A stretch of DNA of 32,379 nt, taken from the NCBI GenBank assembly GCA_964640965.1, contig CAZXJB010000011.1, positions 1 through 32,379 of the forward strand. Direction: 5' to 3'. This stretch comes from HRBIN12 sp964640965 (GTDB lineage Bacteria; Actinomycetota; UBA4738; HRBIN12). Position 1 is the first letter of the stretch; the number at the start of each line of letters is the position of its first letter. Below, piece after piece: positions 22,013 through 28,854 of the stretch. The notes beneath the pieces were generated by a model. That model was not told the DNA's origin, made no database searches, and saw nothing but the letters and a program-made list of their open reading frames with translations. The position numbers and the translations under genes were made by a program.

Positions 22013-25000
22013 GCCCTCGACCTCGGCGTCGACGCGGTGCTCCGCGTCGGCGAGGACCGCGTCCCGCACCTCGGTCGCGAGCGTCTCGGCGGCCACGAAG
22101 GGGCGGTGCGCCGCGAGCGCCCGCGCGAGCTCGCCCTCGGCGGCGATCCCGAGCACGATCCGATCGCTCACGTGCAGGCCGGCGGCCCTGCGGGCGTCCT
22201 GCGCGAGGCGCACGAGCTCGCGCGCGAGGCCCTCGAGTCGGAGCTCCTCCGTGATCTCGAGCTCGAGCGCGACCGTCACGCCGCCCTCGGTCGCGACCCC
22301 CCAGCCCTCGGGCGTCTCCTGGACGAGGTCGACGTCCTCGGGGGCGAGCGCGAGCGGCTCGGGTCCGACGCCCGCGAGCGTCACGGTCTCGCCGCGGGCG
22401 AGCGCGGCCGCCAGGGTGCCGTCGTCCTCCGCCAGGGCGCGCGCGACCTCCTTCACGGCCGGACCGAGCCGCGGCCCGAGGACCCGGTAGTTGGGCTTCG
22501 CGCGCCAGCGGCCGACGGCGAGCGCGGACCCGGCGAAGACGACGCGCTTCACGTTGAGCTCCTCGGCGACGAGGTCGAGGAGCGGCTCGAGGGCCTCGCG
22601 GTCCGGGACGTGCACGACGGCCTCGAGGAGCGGCTGGCGCACGCGCACCTTCGTCTCCGTCCGCACGCGCCGTCCGAGCTCGACGACCTGACGGGCGAGC
22701 GCCATGGCCCGGTCGAGTCCCTCGTCGCGGGGGAGCTCCTCGCCGGTCGGGTAGTCGGCGAGGTGGACCGAGTCGGGGGCCCCGCCGCGCCCGGCGGCGA
22801 GGTTGCGCCAGAGCTCCTCCGCGACGAAGGGCGTGAAGGGCGCGAGGAGCCTCGCGAGCGTCACCAGGCACGTGTGGAGCGTCTGGAACGCGGCCCGGGT
22901 GTCGGGGCCGACCTCGCCCGTGGGGTCCCAGAAGCGCCGCCGGGCGCGGCGGACGTACCAGTTCGACAGGTCGTCGAGGAACCGCTCGATCCGTCGGCCC
23001 GCGCCGGTGGCGTCGTAGGCCTCGAGCCGGGCGCGCGCCTCGGCCGAGGTCTCGGCGAGCTGCGAGCAGATCCACCGGTCGAGCGGCGGCCGCGCATCGA
23101 CGGGGATCGGCGGGTCCGACGACGGGTCGAAGCCGCTCGCGTTGGCGTACGTGACGAAGAACGCGTAGACGTTCCACAGGGTGAGCAGGAACCGGCGGAC
23201 GACCTCATCGAGGATCTCCAGGCTCACGCGGCGCGAGATCCAGGGGGAGCCGTTCGTGAGCAGGTACCAGCGGAGCGCGTCCGCGCCCTGGCGCTCGAGC
23301 ACGTCCCACGGGTCGATCACGTTGCCGAGGCTCTTGCTCATCTTCCGTCCCTCGGCGTCCACGATGTGCCCGAGGCAGACCACGTTGCGGTACGTGACCG
23401 AGTCGAAGTGGAGCACCCCCTCGGCCATGAGCGTGTAGAACCAGCCGCGGGTCTGGTCGATCGCCTCGGAGATGAAGTCCGCGGGGAAGCGCTCGGCGAA
23501 GAGGTCGAGGCCGCGGCCGAGGTCGGGGTGGTAGCCCCACTGCGCGAAGGGCATCGCGCCCGAGTCGTACCAGGTGTCGATGACCTCGGGGAGGCGACGG
23601 GCCTCCTGCCCGCAGCTCGGGCAGGGGAAGGCCACCTCGTCGATCGCCGGGCGGTGGGGATCGATGCCGGTCACGTCCCGGCCCGCGAGCTCGGACAGCT
23701 CGACGAGGGATCCGACGGCGGTGTCGTGCCCGCGCGGGCAGCGCCAGATCGGCAGCGGGGTGCCCCAGTAGCGCTCGCGCGAGAGGGCCCAGTCGACGTT
23801 GTTGCGCAGCCAGTCGCCGTAGCGGCCGTGCTTGATGTGCTCGGGGTACCAGTTGACCGCCTCGTTGACCTCGAGCAGGCGGTCCTTCACCGCCGTCGTG
23901 CGGATGTACCAGGAGGTGCGGGCGAAGTAGATGAGGGGCGTGCCGCACCGCCAGCACAGCGGGTAGGTGTGGCGGATCGTGCCGGCGGCGAGCAGGAGCC
24001 CCCGGGCGCGCAGGTCCTCCGTGATGAGGGGGTCCGCCTCCTTGAAGAAGCGACCGCGGACGAACGCGGGCGCCTCGTCCGTGAAGCGGCCCTCCCCGTC
24101 GATGGGCTTGAACACCGGCCAGCCCTCGCGCCGCCCGACCTCGAGGTCCTCGGCGCCGAAGGCGGGCGCCATGTGGACGACGCCGGTGCCGTCCTCGAGG
24201 GAGACGAACCCGGCCGCGACGACGCGGTGCGCGCCCTCCACCGTCGGGTACAGCGGCTCGTAGCGGGCGCCCACCAGGTCCCGGCCGGGGAACGACCGGC
24301 GCTCGACGGAACCGGGCAGGACCCGCTCGCGCAGCGCCGCCGCGAGGACGAGGCGCTCGCCCTCGTGCTCGACCTCGACGTAGGTGGCGTCCTCGGCGAT
24401 CGCGAGCCCGGTGTTCGAGATCAGGGTCCAGGGCGTCGTCGTCCACCCGAGGAGCGCCGAACCGACGAGCGTATCCTCCGGCGCCTCGACGACGCGGAAG
24501 CGCACGAACACGCTCGGGTCCTCGACCTCCTCGTACCCGAGGGCGGTCTCCGCGTCCGAGAGGGCGGTCCCGCAGCGCGGGCAGTAGGCGGTCACCTTGT
24601 CGTCCTGGTACAGCAGGCCCCGCTCGAACAGCCGCTTCAGCGACCACCACACGCTCTCGATGTAGGCGGGGTCCATCGTCCAGTACGCGTCGCGCGTGTC
24701 GATCCAGAAGCCGATGCGCTCGGTGGCCTTCTCCCAGTCGTCCACGTAGCGCGTCACCGACTCGCGGCACCGGCGGTTGAACTCGGCGATGCCGAAGGCC
24801 TCGATGTCCCGCTTCGTGCGCGTGCCGATCTCCTTCTCGACCTCGAGCTCGACGGGCAGGCCGTGGCAGTCCCAGCCGGCCTTGCGGGGCACGTGGTGGC
24901 CGGTCATGGCCTTGAACCGCGGGTAGACGTCCTTGAACGTCCGGGACTCCATGTGGTGGATCCCGGGCTTGCCGTTGGCCGTCGGCGGCCCCTCGTAGAA

Positions 25001-25135
25001 GACCCAGAGGGGACCGTCCCGGCGCTGCTCCAGCTGCCGGCGGAACACGTCGGCGTCGCGCCAGAAGGCGAGGATCCGCCGCTCGAGGTCCGGGAACCGG
25101 ACCCTCGGGTCCACCGGCTCGAACCGCTGCGTCAC
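21980..25135 (-). CDS. ileS: Isoleucyl-tRNA synthetase (long, Thermus/eukaryote-like type)
   Basis: This 1051-residue class I synthetase charges tRNA-Ile. N-terminal VFYEGPPTANGKPGIHHMES (about 46-64) holds the HIGH-equivalent; KMSKS is at 598-602 in GRKMSKSLGNV. GWDCHGLPVELEVEKEIG, YCPRCGTALSD (zinc knuckle), GWTTTPWTLISNTGLAIAED (editing domain) and SRERYWGTPLPIW are family blocks. The second, anticodon-binding half ends in SAVTVTLRRA. Length and sequence suit the second IleS type, many of which are mupirocin-resistant; resistance here is not tested. Where Thermus has HVGH this protein has GIHH. The GTG start is supported by GGGAGG six bases upstream. A T-box leader precedes it. It converges with divIVA. 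Confidence 0.96.
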   Translation of the reverse strand: MTQRFEPVDPRVRFPDLERRILAFWRDADVFRRQLEQRRDGPLWVFYEGPPTANGKPGIHHMESRTFKDVYPRFKAMTGHHVPRKAGWDCHGLPVELEVEKEIGTRTKRDIEAFGIAEFNRRCRESVTRYVDDWEKATERIGFWIDTRDAYWTMDPAYIESVWWSLKRLFERGLLYQDDKVTAYCPRCGTALSDAETALGYEEVEDPSVFVRFRVVEAPEDTLVGSALLGWTTTPWTLISNTGLAIAEDATYVEVEHEGERLVLAAALRERVLPGSVERRSFPGRDLVGARYEPLYPTVEGAHRVVAAGFVSLEDGTGVVHMAPAFGAEDLEVGRREGWPVFKPIDGEGRFTDEAPAFVRGRFFKEADPLITEDLRARGLLLAAGTIRHTYPLCWRCGTPLIYFARTSWYIRTTAVKDRLLEVNEAVNWYPEHIKHGRYGDWLRNNVDWALSRERYWGTPLPIWRCPRGHDTAVGSLVELSELAGRDVTGIDPHRPAIDEVAFPCPSCGQEARRLPEVIDTWYDSGAMPFAQWGYHPDLGRGLDLFAERFPADFISEAIDQTRGWFYTLMAEGVLHFDSVTYRNVVCLGHIVDAEGRKMSKSLGNVIDPWDVLERQGADALRWYLLTNGSPWISRRVSLEILDEVVRRFLLTLWNVYAFFVTYANASGFDPSSDPPIPVDARPPLDRWICSQLAETSAEARARLEAYDATGAGRRIERFLDDLSNWYVRRARRRFWDPTGEVGPDTRAAFQTLHTCLVTLARLLAPFTPFVAEELWRNLAAGRGGAPDSVHLADYPTGEELPRDEGLDRAMALARQVVELGRRVRTETKVRVRQPLLEAVVHVPDREALEPLLDLVAEELNVKRVVFAGSALAVGRWRAKPNYRVLGPRLGPAVKEVARALAEDDGTLAAALARGETVTLAGVGPEPLALAPEDVDLVQETPEGWGVATEGGVTVALELEITEELRLEGLARELVRLAQDARRAAGLHVSDRIVLGIAAEGELARALAAHRPFVAAETLATEVRDAVLADAEHRVDAEVEGSAVTVTLRRA

Positions 25136-25175
25136 TCGCGCCTCCCTCGCTCCATGGGACGTCCATCAACGCGAA

Positions 25176-25441
25176 CGCCCCGTCCCCTCGGGGACGAGGC
25201 GCCTGCCCCGCGGTACCACCCCGGTTGCCCGGGCCCTCGCGGGCCCGGACCGCTCACCGGCCGCCACCACGGCCTCCCGCTGTCACGGGCGGACCCGTCC
25301 GCGTCTACTGCGGGCGCGCGGCGCGCCCGGTTCGGGCGGAGGCTCGGGGAGGATCTTCGCGGGGGCCCTGCCGCCGGGCTCGCACCGTCCCCGGCTCGCT
25401 GAGGTGGGAACCCTCGCTACTCGTTCCCGTCGTCGCCTGTG
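25176..25441 (-). promoter_or_regulatory. T-box leader of ileS (Ile specifier ATC)
   Basis: Read on the minus strand, the leader begins near 25441. It shows the stem I 5' motif GGGAACGAGTAGCGAGGG, the AG-bulge/distal region AGCGAGCCGGGGACGGTGCG and AGCCCGG, and the specifier loop GCGAAGATCCTCCCCGAGCC with ATC at 25354-25352. The T-box proper is GGTGGTACCGCGG at 25220-25208, whose TGGT can pair with the ACCA end of uncharged tRNA-Ile. An 11-bp GC-rich hairpin follows at 25176-25201 (CGCCTCGTCCC with loop CGAG), then GTTCGCGTTG instead of a T run. Uncharged tRNA-Ile should raise ileS expression. Whether control is by termination or by masking the start site is not clear. Confidence 0.88.
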
Positions 25442-25447
25442 CACGGC

Positions 25448-25457
25448 ATGCTACACG
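25448..25457. promoter_or_regulatory. Overlapping divergent -10 elements, ileS leader and DUF167 gene
   Basis: On the minus strand TAGCAT (25453-25448) is a TANNNT -10; with GTGACC 17 bases upstream it would start the T-box RNA near 25441. On the plus strand TGCTACACG (25449-25457) is an extended -10 lying just before the DUF167 ATG at 25463. The two share the bases TGCTA. The dksA-like promoter downstream has the same ATGCTAC core, which supports the plus-strand reading. Confidence 0.5.
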
Positions 25458-25462
25458 CCGGG

Positions 25463-25717
25463 ATGGCGAGGGTCACGGTCCGGGTGGTGCCGCGGTCGGC
25501 GAGGACCTCCGTGGAGGTCGGGCCGGAGGGCGTTCGCGTGCGGGTCCGGGCCGCGCCCGAACGGGGGCGCGCCACCGAGGAGGCCCGGGTCGCGCTCGCG
25601 CGGGCCCTGGACGTGCCGCCCTCGGCGGTGCGGCTCGTCGCCGGAGCGACCTCGCGCACGAAGGTGTTCGAGATCGAGGGGCTGGAGCCGGAGGACCTGG
25701 GCCGCAGGCTCGGCTGA
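25463..25717 (+). CDS. DUF167 (YggU) family protein
   Basis: This 84-residue small alpha/beta protein starts MARVTVRVVPRSARTSVEV and contains RVRAAPERGRATEEARVALA, VAGATSRTKVFEIEG and the C-terminal DLGRRLG. These match the DUF167/YggU pattern (V.P.....G.A...AN..L, G..SR.K). The function of the family is not established. ATG 25463 gives the usual start; the frame is open to GTG 25439, but that part covers the promoter bases. It diverges from the ileS leader and is followed by the dksA-like gene. Confidence 0.85.
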   Translation: MARVTVRVVPRSARTSVEVGPEGVRVRVRAAPERGRATEEARVALARALDVPPSAVRLVAGATSRTKVFEIEGLEPEDLGRRLG

Positions 25718-25723
25718 ACGTCG

Positions 25724-25752
25724 TTGTCGAGCGGCGAAAGGGATGCTACCGT
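25724..25752 (+). promoter_or_regulatory. Promoter of the dksA-like gene
   Basis: TTGTCG (25724-25729) and TACCGT (25747-25752) are exactly 17 bases apart, with TGC before the -10 (extended -10). The start would fall at about 25759, three bases before the ATG at 25762, so the mRNA is expected to be nearly leaderless. No ribosome binding site is seen, in agreement. Confidence 0.65.
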
Positions 25753-25761
25753 CCCTCGGCC

Positions 25762-26148
25762 ATGGCCACGAAGCCCGCGTACACCAAGAAGGAGCTCGAG
25801 GACCTGCGCGAGCGCCTGCTCGAGGAGCGACGGGAGCTCGAGTCGCAGCTCGCGACCATCGAGGAGAGCTCCTTCGCGACCTCGCAGTCGGACCTGTCCG
25901 GCGAGGTCTCCTTCGACGAGGAGAACGCCGACGCCGGCACGTTCACGTTCGAGCGCGAGCGCGACCTCTCGATCGAGAACAACGTGCGGGACCTGCTCGG
26001 GAAGATCGACCGAGCCCTCGAGCGCATGGACGAGGGCACCTACGGGACCTGCATCCGCTGCGGCAAGCCCATCGAGAAGGCGCGCCTGAAGGCGCTGCCC
26101 TACGTCGACCTCTGCATCAAGGACGCGCAGGCCCAGGCCCGCCGGTAG
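25762..26148 (+). CDS. DksA/TraR-type zinc finger protein (three-Cys variant)
   Basis: This 128-residue protein has an N-terminal coiled coil at about 8-40 (YTKKELEDLRERLLEERREL), a middle segment FDEENADAGTFTFERERDLS and a DksA/TraR zinc finger. The finger reads CIRC (C97, C100), then 17 residues, then C118-IK-D121, so the fourth ligand Cys is Asp. RLKALPYVDLC is conserved. DksA-like proteins bind RNA polymerase through the secondary channel and modulate promoters; whether this short actinobacterial type does so is not known. It has its own strong promoter. lspA starts ten bases after its stop, so the two are probably cotranscribed. Confidence 0.88.
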   Translation: MATKPAYTKKELEDLRERLLEERRELESQLATIEESSFATSQSDLSGEVSFDEENADAGTFTFERERDLSIENNVRDLLGKIDRALERMDEGTYGTCIRCGKPIEKARLKALPYVDLCIKDAQAQARR

Positions 26149-26158
26149 GGGGCCGGCG

Positions 26159-26647
26159 ATGCGGCGGCCGCTGCGACTCGCCGCGCTGCTGTACGGGGTG
26201 GGGGCGCTCGCGTACGGGCTGGACCGGGCGACGAAGCTCTGGGCGGAGCACGCGCTCGCGGGGCGAGCGCCGATCCGGGTGATCCCCGGGGTGCTCCACC
26301 TCACCTACACGACGAACTCGGGCGGGGCGTTCGGGATCGGGAAGAGCTCGCCGTGGCTGTTCGCCGGGGCGACCGTGGTCGTCGTCGCGGTGATCGTCGC
26401 GGTCTCGACCCGGCTGCCGGGGCGGCTCGTCGCGGCGGCGCTCGGCCTGGTGCTCGGCGGTGCCCTCGGGAACCTCACCGATCGGGCCCTCGGAGGGCCC
26501 GGCCTCACCGGTCGGGTGACGGACTTCATCGACCTGCGGGTCTGGCCGGTCTTCAACCTGGCGGACAGCGCGATCGTGCTCGGGGCCGTCCTGCTCGCGG
26601 CGTCGAGCCTGGCGCGGGAGCCGGAGGCGCCGGCGCGGGAGAGGTGA
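26159..26647 (+). CDS. lspA: Lipoprotein signal peptidase (signal peptidase II)
   Basis: This 162-residue aspartyl protease of the inner membrane cleaves prolipoprotein signal peptides after diacylglyceryl modification. Four transmembrane helices are visible (about 7-23, 65-84, 88-106, 132-150). The catalytic pair is D108 in GGALGNLTDR and D136 in FNLADS; YTTNSGGAFGIG at 50-61 is the conserved periplasmic loop. DRATKLWA near 22-29 is also typical. Start ATG 26159. One base separates its stop from the next gene, so lspA and the pseudouridine synthase gene are coupled. Confidence 0.96.
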   Translation: MRRPLRLAALLYGVGALAYGLDRATKLWAEHALAGRAPIRVIPGVLHLTYTTNSGGAFGIGKSSPWLFAGATVVVVAVIVAVSTRLPGRLVAAALGLVLGGALGNLTDRALGGPGLTGRVTDFIDLRVWPVFNLADSAIVLGAVLLAASSLAREPEAPARER

Positions 26648-26648
26648 G

Positions 26649-27542
26649 GTGCCGCAGGAGCTCGAGGCCTCGGCGGGTCGCCTGGACGCCGTGCTCGCGG
26701 CGGCGCTCGGCATCACCCGAGCCGAAGCGCAGCGCGCGATCGCCGCGGGCCTCGTGCTCGTGGACGGGGTCCCGCTCCCGAAGTCCCATCGGCTGGAGGG
26801 GGGCGAGCGCATCGTCGTGGACCTCGAGCCGCTCCGGGCCCTGCCGCCCGAGCCCGGCCCGCTGCGGATCGTGTACCGGGACGAGCACCTGGCGGTCGTG
26901 GACAAGCCGCCGGGGCTCCCGACCCACCCGACGGAGGCCCGACGGACCGGGACCCTCGTGAACCGGCTCCTCGCGGCCGGCCTGCCCCTCGCCGACGTCG
27001 GCGACCCGCTGCGGCCGGGCATCGTGCACCGGCTCGACGCGGGCACCTCGGGGCTCCTCCTCGTCGCCTGCTCCGAGGCGGGCCGGGCGGGCCTCGCGCC
27101 GATGCTCCGTCGGCACGAGGTCGACCGCCGGTACCTCGCGCTCGTCCGCGGCGAGGTCGAGCACGACCGCTTCGTCGTGGAGGCGCCGCTCGGGCGCCGA
27201 GGGGCGAGGGTGCGCCTCGCCCCCGTGACCGGACGGCCCGCCGAGACCGCCTTCGAGGTGCGCGAGCGGCTCCGGGGCGCGACGCTGCTCGAGGCGGCGC
27301 CCCGGACCGGGCGGACGCACCAGATCCGGGTGCACCTGGCGGCGATCGGCCACCCCATCCTCGGCGACCGGCGGTACGGGGGCGGGGGCGCGGACGCCGA
27401 GCGCCTCGGCCTCGCCCGTCCGTTCCTGCACTCCTTCCGGCTCGCCTTCGCCCACCCGGTGACCGGTGAGCCGGTGCGGGTGGAGGTCGAGCTCCCCGGC
27501 GACCTCGCCGGGGCCCTGCGGCGGGTCAGGGGGGAGGGCTGA
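26649..27542 (+). CDS. RluA/RluD family RNA pseudouridine synthase
   Basis: This 297-residue protein has an S4 RNA-binding domain at about 8-60 (RLDAVLAAALGITRAEAQRA) and a RluA-type catalytic domain. The catalytic aspartate is D130 in GIVHRLDAGTSGLLLVA. YRDEHLAVVDKPPGLPTHPT at 76-95, YLALVRGEV and the RTGRTHQIRVHLAAIGHPIL block followed by GDRRYGG are family motifs. RluD members modify helix 69 of 23S rRNA; the precise target here cannot be read from sequence, so I give no gene symbol. The GTG start lies one base after the lspA stop. lspA followed by this gene is a widespread pair. Confidence 0.95.
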   Translation: MPQELEASAGRLDAVLAAALGITRAEAQRAIAAGLVLVDGVPLPKSHRLEGGERIVVDLEPLRALPPEPGPLRIVYRDEHLAVVDKPPGLPTHPTEARRTGTLVNRLLAAGLPLADVGDPLRPGIVHRLDAGTSGLLLVACSEAGRAGLAPMLRRHEVDRRYLALVRGEVEHDRFVVEAPLGRRGARVRLAPVTGRPAETAFEVRERLRGATLLEAAPRTGRTHQIRVHLAAIGHPILGDRRYGGGGADAERLGLARPFLHSFRLAFAHPVTGEPVRVEVELPGDLAGALRRVRGEG

Positions 27543-27562
27543 CCCGCCGCAGGCGGGACGGC

Positions 27563-28699
27563 TCAGGCGCCCCGGGTCCGCGCGCGCTCGCCCTCGCGCA
27601 GGTGCAGCGCGTGCTGCGTGCGGACCTCGCGGCGCGAGGCGAGGAGCGCGTCCTCGACCTCGGGCGGCAGGCTCCGCGACTCGATGAGGGCCGAGAGCTT
27701 GGCCGGGTCCACCGAGATGACCCGCTCCCACAGGCCGAGCGGCTCGAGGATCTCGCGCACGCGCTCGTCCACGGGCTCGGTCACGTGCTGGGGGCGCCGG
27801 TCGATCGCGGCGCCGTCCGAGCCGAACAGCCGTCGGTACCCGTGCTCCTCGCAGAAGGCGTCGATGAGCGGCGCGAGCTCGTCCAGGCGCCGGGAGATCT
27901 CGCGGCCCCGGCGCTTCAGCGCGATCCACTCGTCGACGATCTCGGTCATGCGCGGCGCTGGGTCGCCCCGCTCGCGCTCGTGGGCGTGGCGGAAGAGCGG
28001 GCACCGCGCCTGGAACTCGCACCAGCCGCAGAGCGGGTTCTGTCGCGGCTCGAACCGGCCGGCCGCGATCCGCTCGGCGACGGTCGCGATCCGCCGCCGC
28101 AGCTCGTCGAGGTCGGCCCGGGTCCGGGAGGTGCTCATCCGCTGGTTCGGGAGCAGGTAGTAGAGCGTGAGTCGCTCGGGCTCGATGCCCCAGACCTCGC
28201 GCGCCGCGAGGTGGTAGATCGACAGCTGCAGATCGCGGTCGATGCGCTCGCGCGGGGGCAGGCGCCGGTTGGTCTTGTAGTCGATGATCTCGTACCCCCC
28301 GCCGGGGATGCGGTCCATGCGGTCGATCACGCCGGAGAGCGTGACGCCCTCGACCTCGATCTCGAAGCGGAACTCGAGGGCCGCCGGGATCCGGTAGTCG
28401 GCCGCGTTCTCGCGGTGGTAGTGCGCGAGGACCTGACGGGCGTGCTCGCGGTAGCTCAGCTCCTCGGCTGGGTCGGCGTAGCCGTCCGAGACCCAGGCCT
28501 CCTCCAGCATCTCGAGCAGCTCGGCGAGGGAGGGAGCGACGGGGACCGGGCGCGCGTGGAACCGGTGCAGGGCCCGGTGGAGCGAGTCCCCGAAGGCCAG
28601 GGCGGGGGAGGGGGCGGTGGGCAGACGCTCCGCGTACTGGAAGCGATACTTGGCCGGGCAGGTCTCGTAGGTGTCGATGCTCGAGTACGACAGCCGCAT
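27563..28699 (-). CDS. RecB-like PD-(D/E)XK nuclease with Fe-S cluster cysteines
   Basis: This 378-residue protein opens with LSYSSIDTYETCPAKYRFQY (C14). Nuclease motifs are GDSLHRALHRFH at 38-48, LSGVIDRMDR with D126, and YEIIDYKTNRR with D140 and K142, then LQLSIYHLA. The cysteine cluster PLCGWCEFQARCPLF (C224, C227, C233) completes a C-x(n)-C-x2-C-x5-C iron-sulphur site as in AddB/Cas4-type nucleases. A ~130-residue C-terminal region (EWIALKRRGREISRRLDELA onward) has no motif I recognise. No helicase lies next to it, and no cas genes are in the window, so Cas4 in a CRISPR locus is unlikely. It probably processes DNA ends or repair intermediates. It is divergent from dnaE, sharing a promoter region. 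Confidence 0.9.
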   Translation of the reverse strand: MRLSYSSIDTYETCPAKYRFQYAERLPTAPSPALAFGDSLHRALHRFHARPVPVAPSLAELLEMLEEAWVSDGYADPAEELSYREHARQVLAHYHRENAADYRIPAALEFRFEIEVEGVTLSGVIDRMDRIPGGGYEIIDYKTNRRLPPRERIDRDLQLSIYHLAAREVWGIEPERLTLYYLLPNQRMSTSRTRADLDELRRRIATVAERIAAGRFEPRQNPLCGWCEFQARCPLFRHAHERERGDPAPRMTEIVDEWIALKRRGREISRRLDELAPLIDAFCEEHGYRRLFGSDGAAIDRRPQHVTEPVDERVREILEPLGLWERVISVDPAKLSALIESRSLPPEVEDALLASRREVRTQHALHLREGERARTRGA

Positions 28700-28731
28700 C
28701 CGGATCCCTCTTCCCTCGCTGGCCTCGCAGG

Positions 28732-28780
28732 TTGCCTCCGGGGACGGCCCAGTCTATCCTCGGAGCCGCGCGAATCACAA
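28732..28780. promoter_or_regulatory. Overlapping divergent promoters of dnaE and the nuclease gene
   Basis: Plus strand: TTGCCT (28732-28737), 17 bases, TATCCT (28755-28760), giving a dnaE start near 28767. Minus strand: TTGTGA (28780-28775), 18 bases, TAGACT (28756-28751), pointing to the nuclease gene. The two -10 hexamers share the TA at 28755-28756, so the two promoters should compete or be jointly tuned. Confidence 0.6.
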
Positions 28781-28781
28781 G

Positions 28782-28832
28782 CCTGTAACTTATCCACAGG
28801 TTTCCCACAGCCGGGGACGCGGGGACCTGTGG
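28782..28832 (+). promoter_or_regulatory. DnaA box and dyad repeats in the dnaE leader
   Basis: TTATCCACA at 28790-28798 is a perfect 9/9 match to the DnaA box consensus; TTTCCCACA at 28801-28809 matches 7/9. The first box sits in a CCTGT-9-ACAGG palindrome (28782-28800), and CCACAGG (28794-28800) is inverted again as CCTGTGG (28826-28832). All lie downstream of the predicted dnaE start site. DnaA binding here could link dnaE transcription to replication initiation; in the RNA the repeats could form a hairpin. Confidence 0.6.
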
Positions 28833-28854
28833 CTCCCTCGGAGGGCGTGCCCGG

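Noticed and set aside
22037..25402. Very long plus-strand open frame opposite ileS
   Set aside because: It is the mirror of a clear, motif-rich ileS. Its product is Arg/Glu/Gly/Ala-rich with no domain, as expected for antisense frames in very high-GC DNA. The same applies to other long frames opposite the mur genes and dnaE.
27563..28699. Cas4 of a CRISPR-Cas system
   Set aside because: There are no cas genes or repeat array in the window, and the protein is much longer than Cas4, with an extra C-terminal region.
28782..28832. Replication origin
   Set aside because: There are only one perfect and one weak DnaA box, no AT-rich unwinding region and no dnaA/dnaN neighbours. A gene-regulatory site is more likely.
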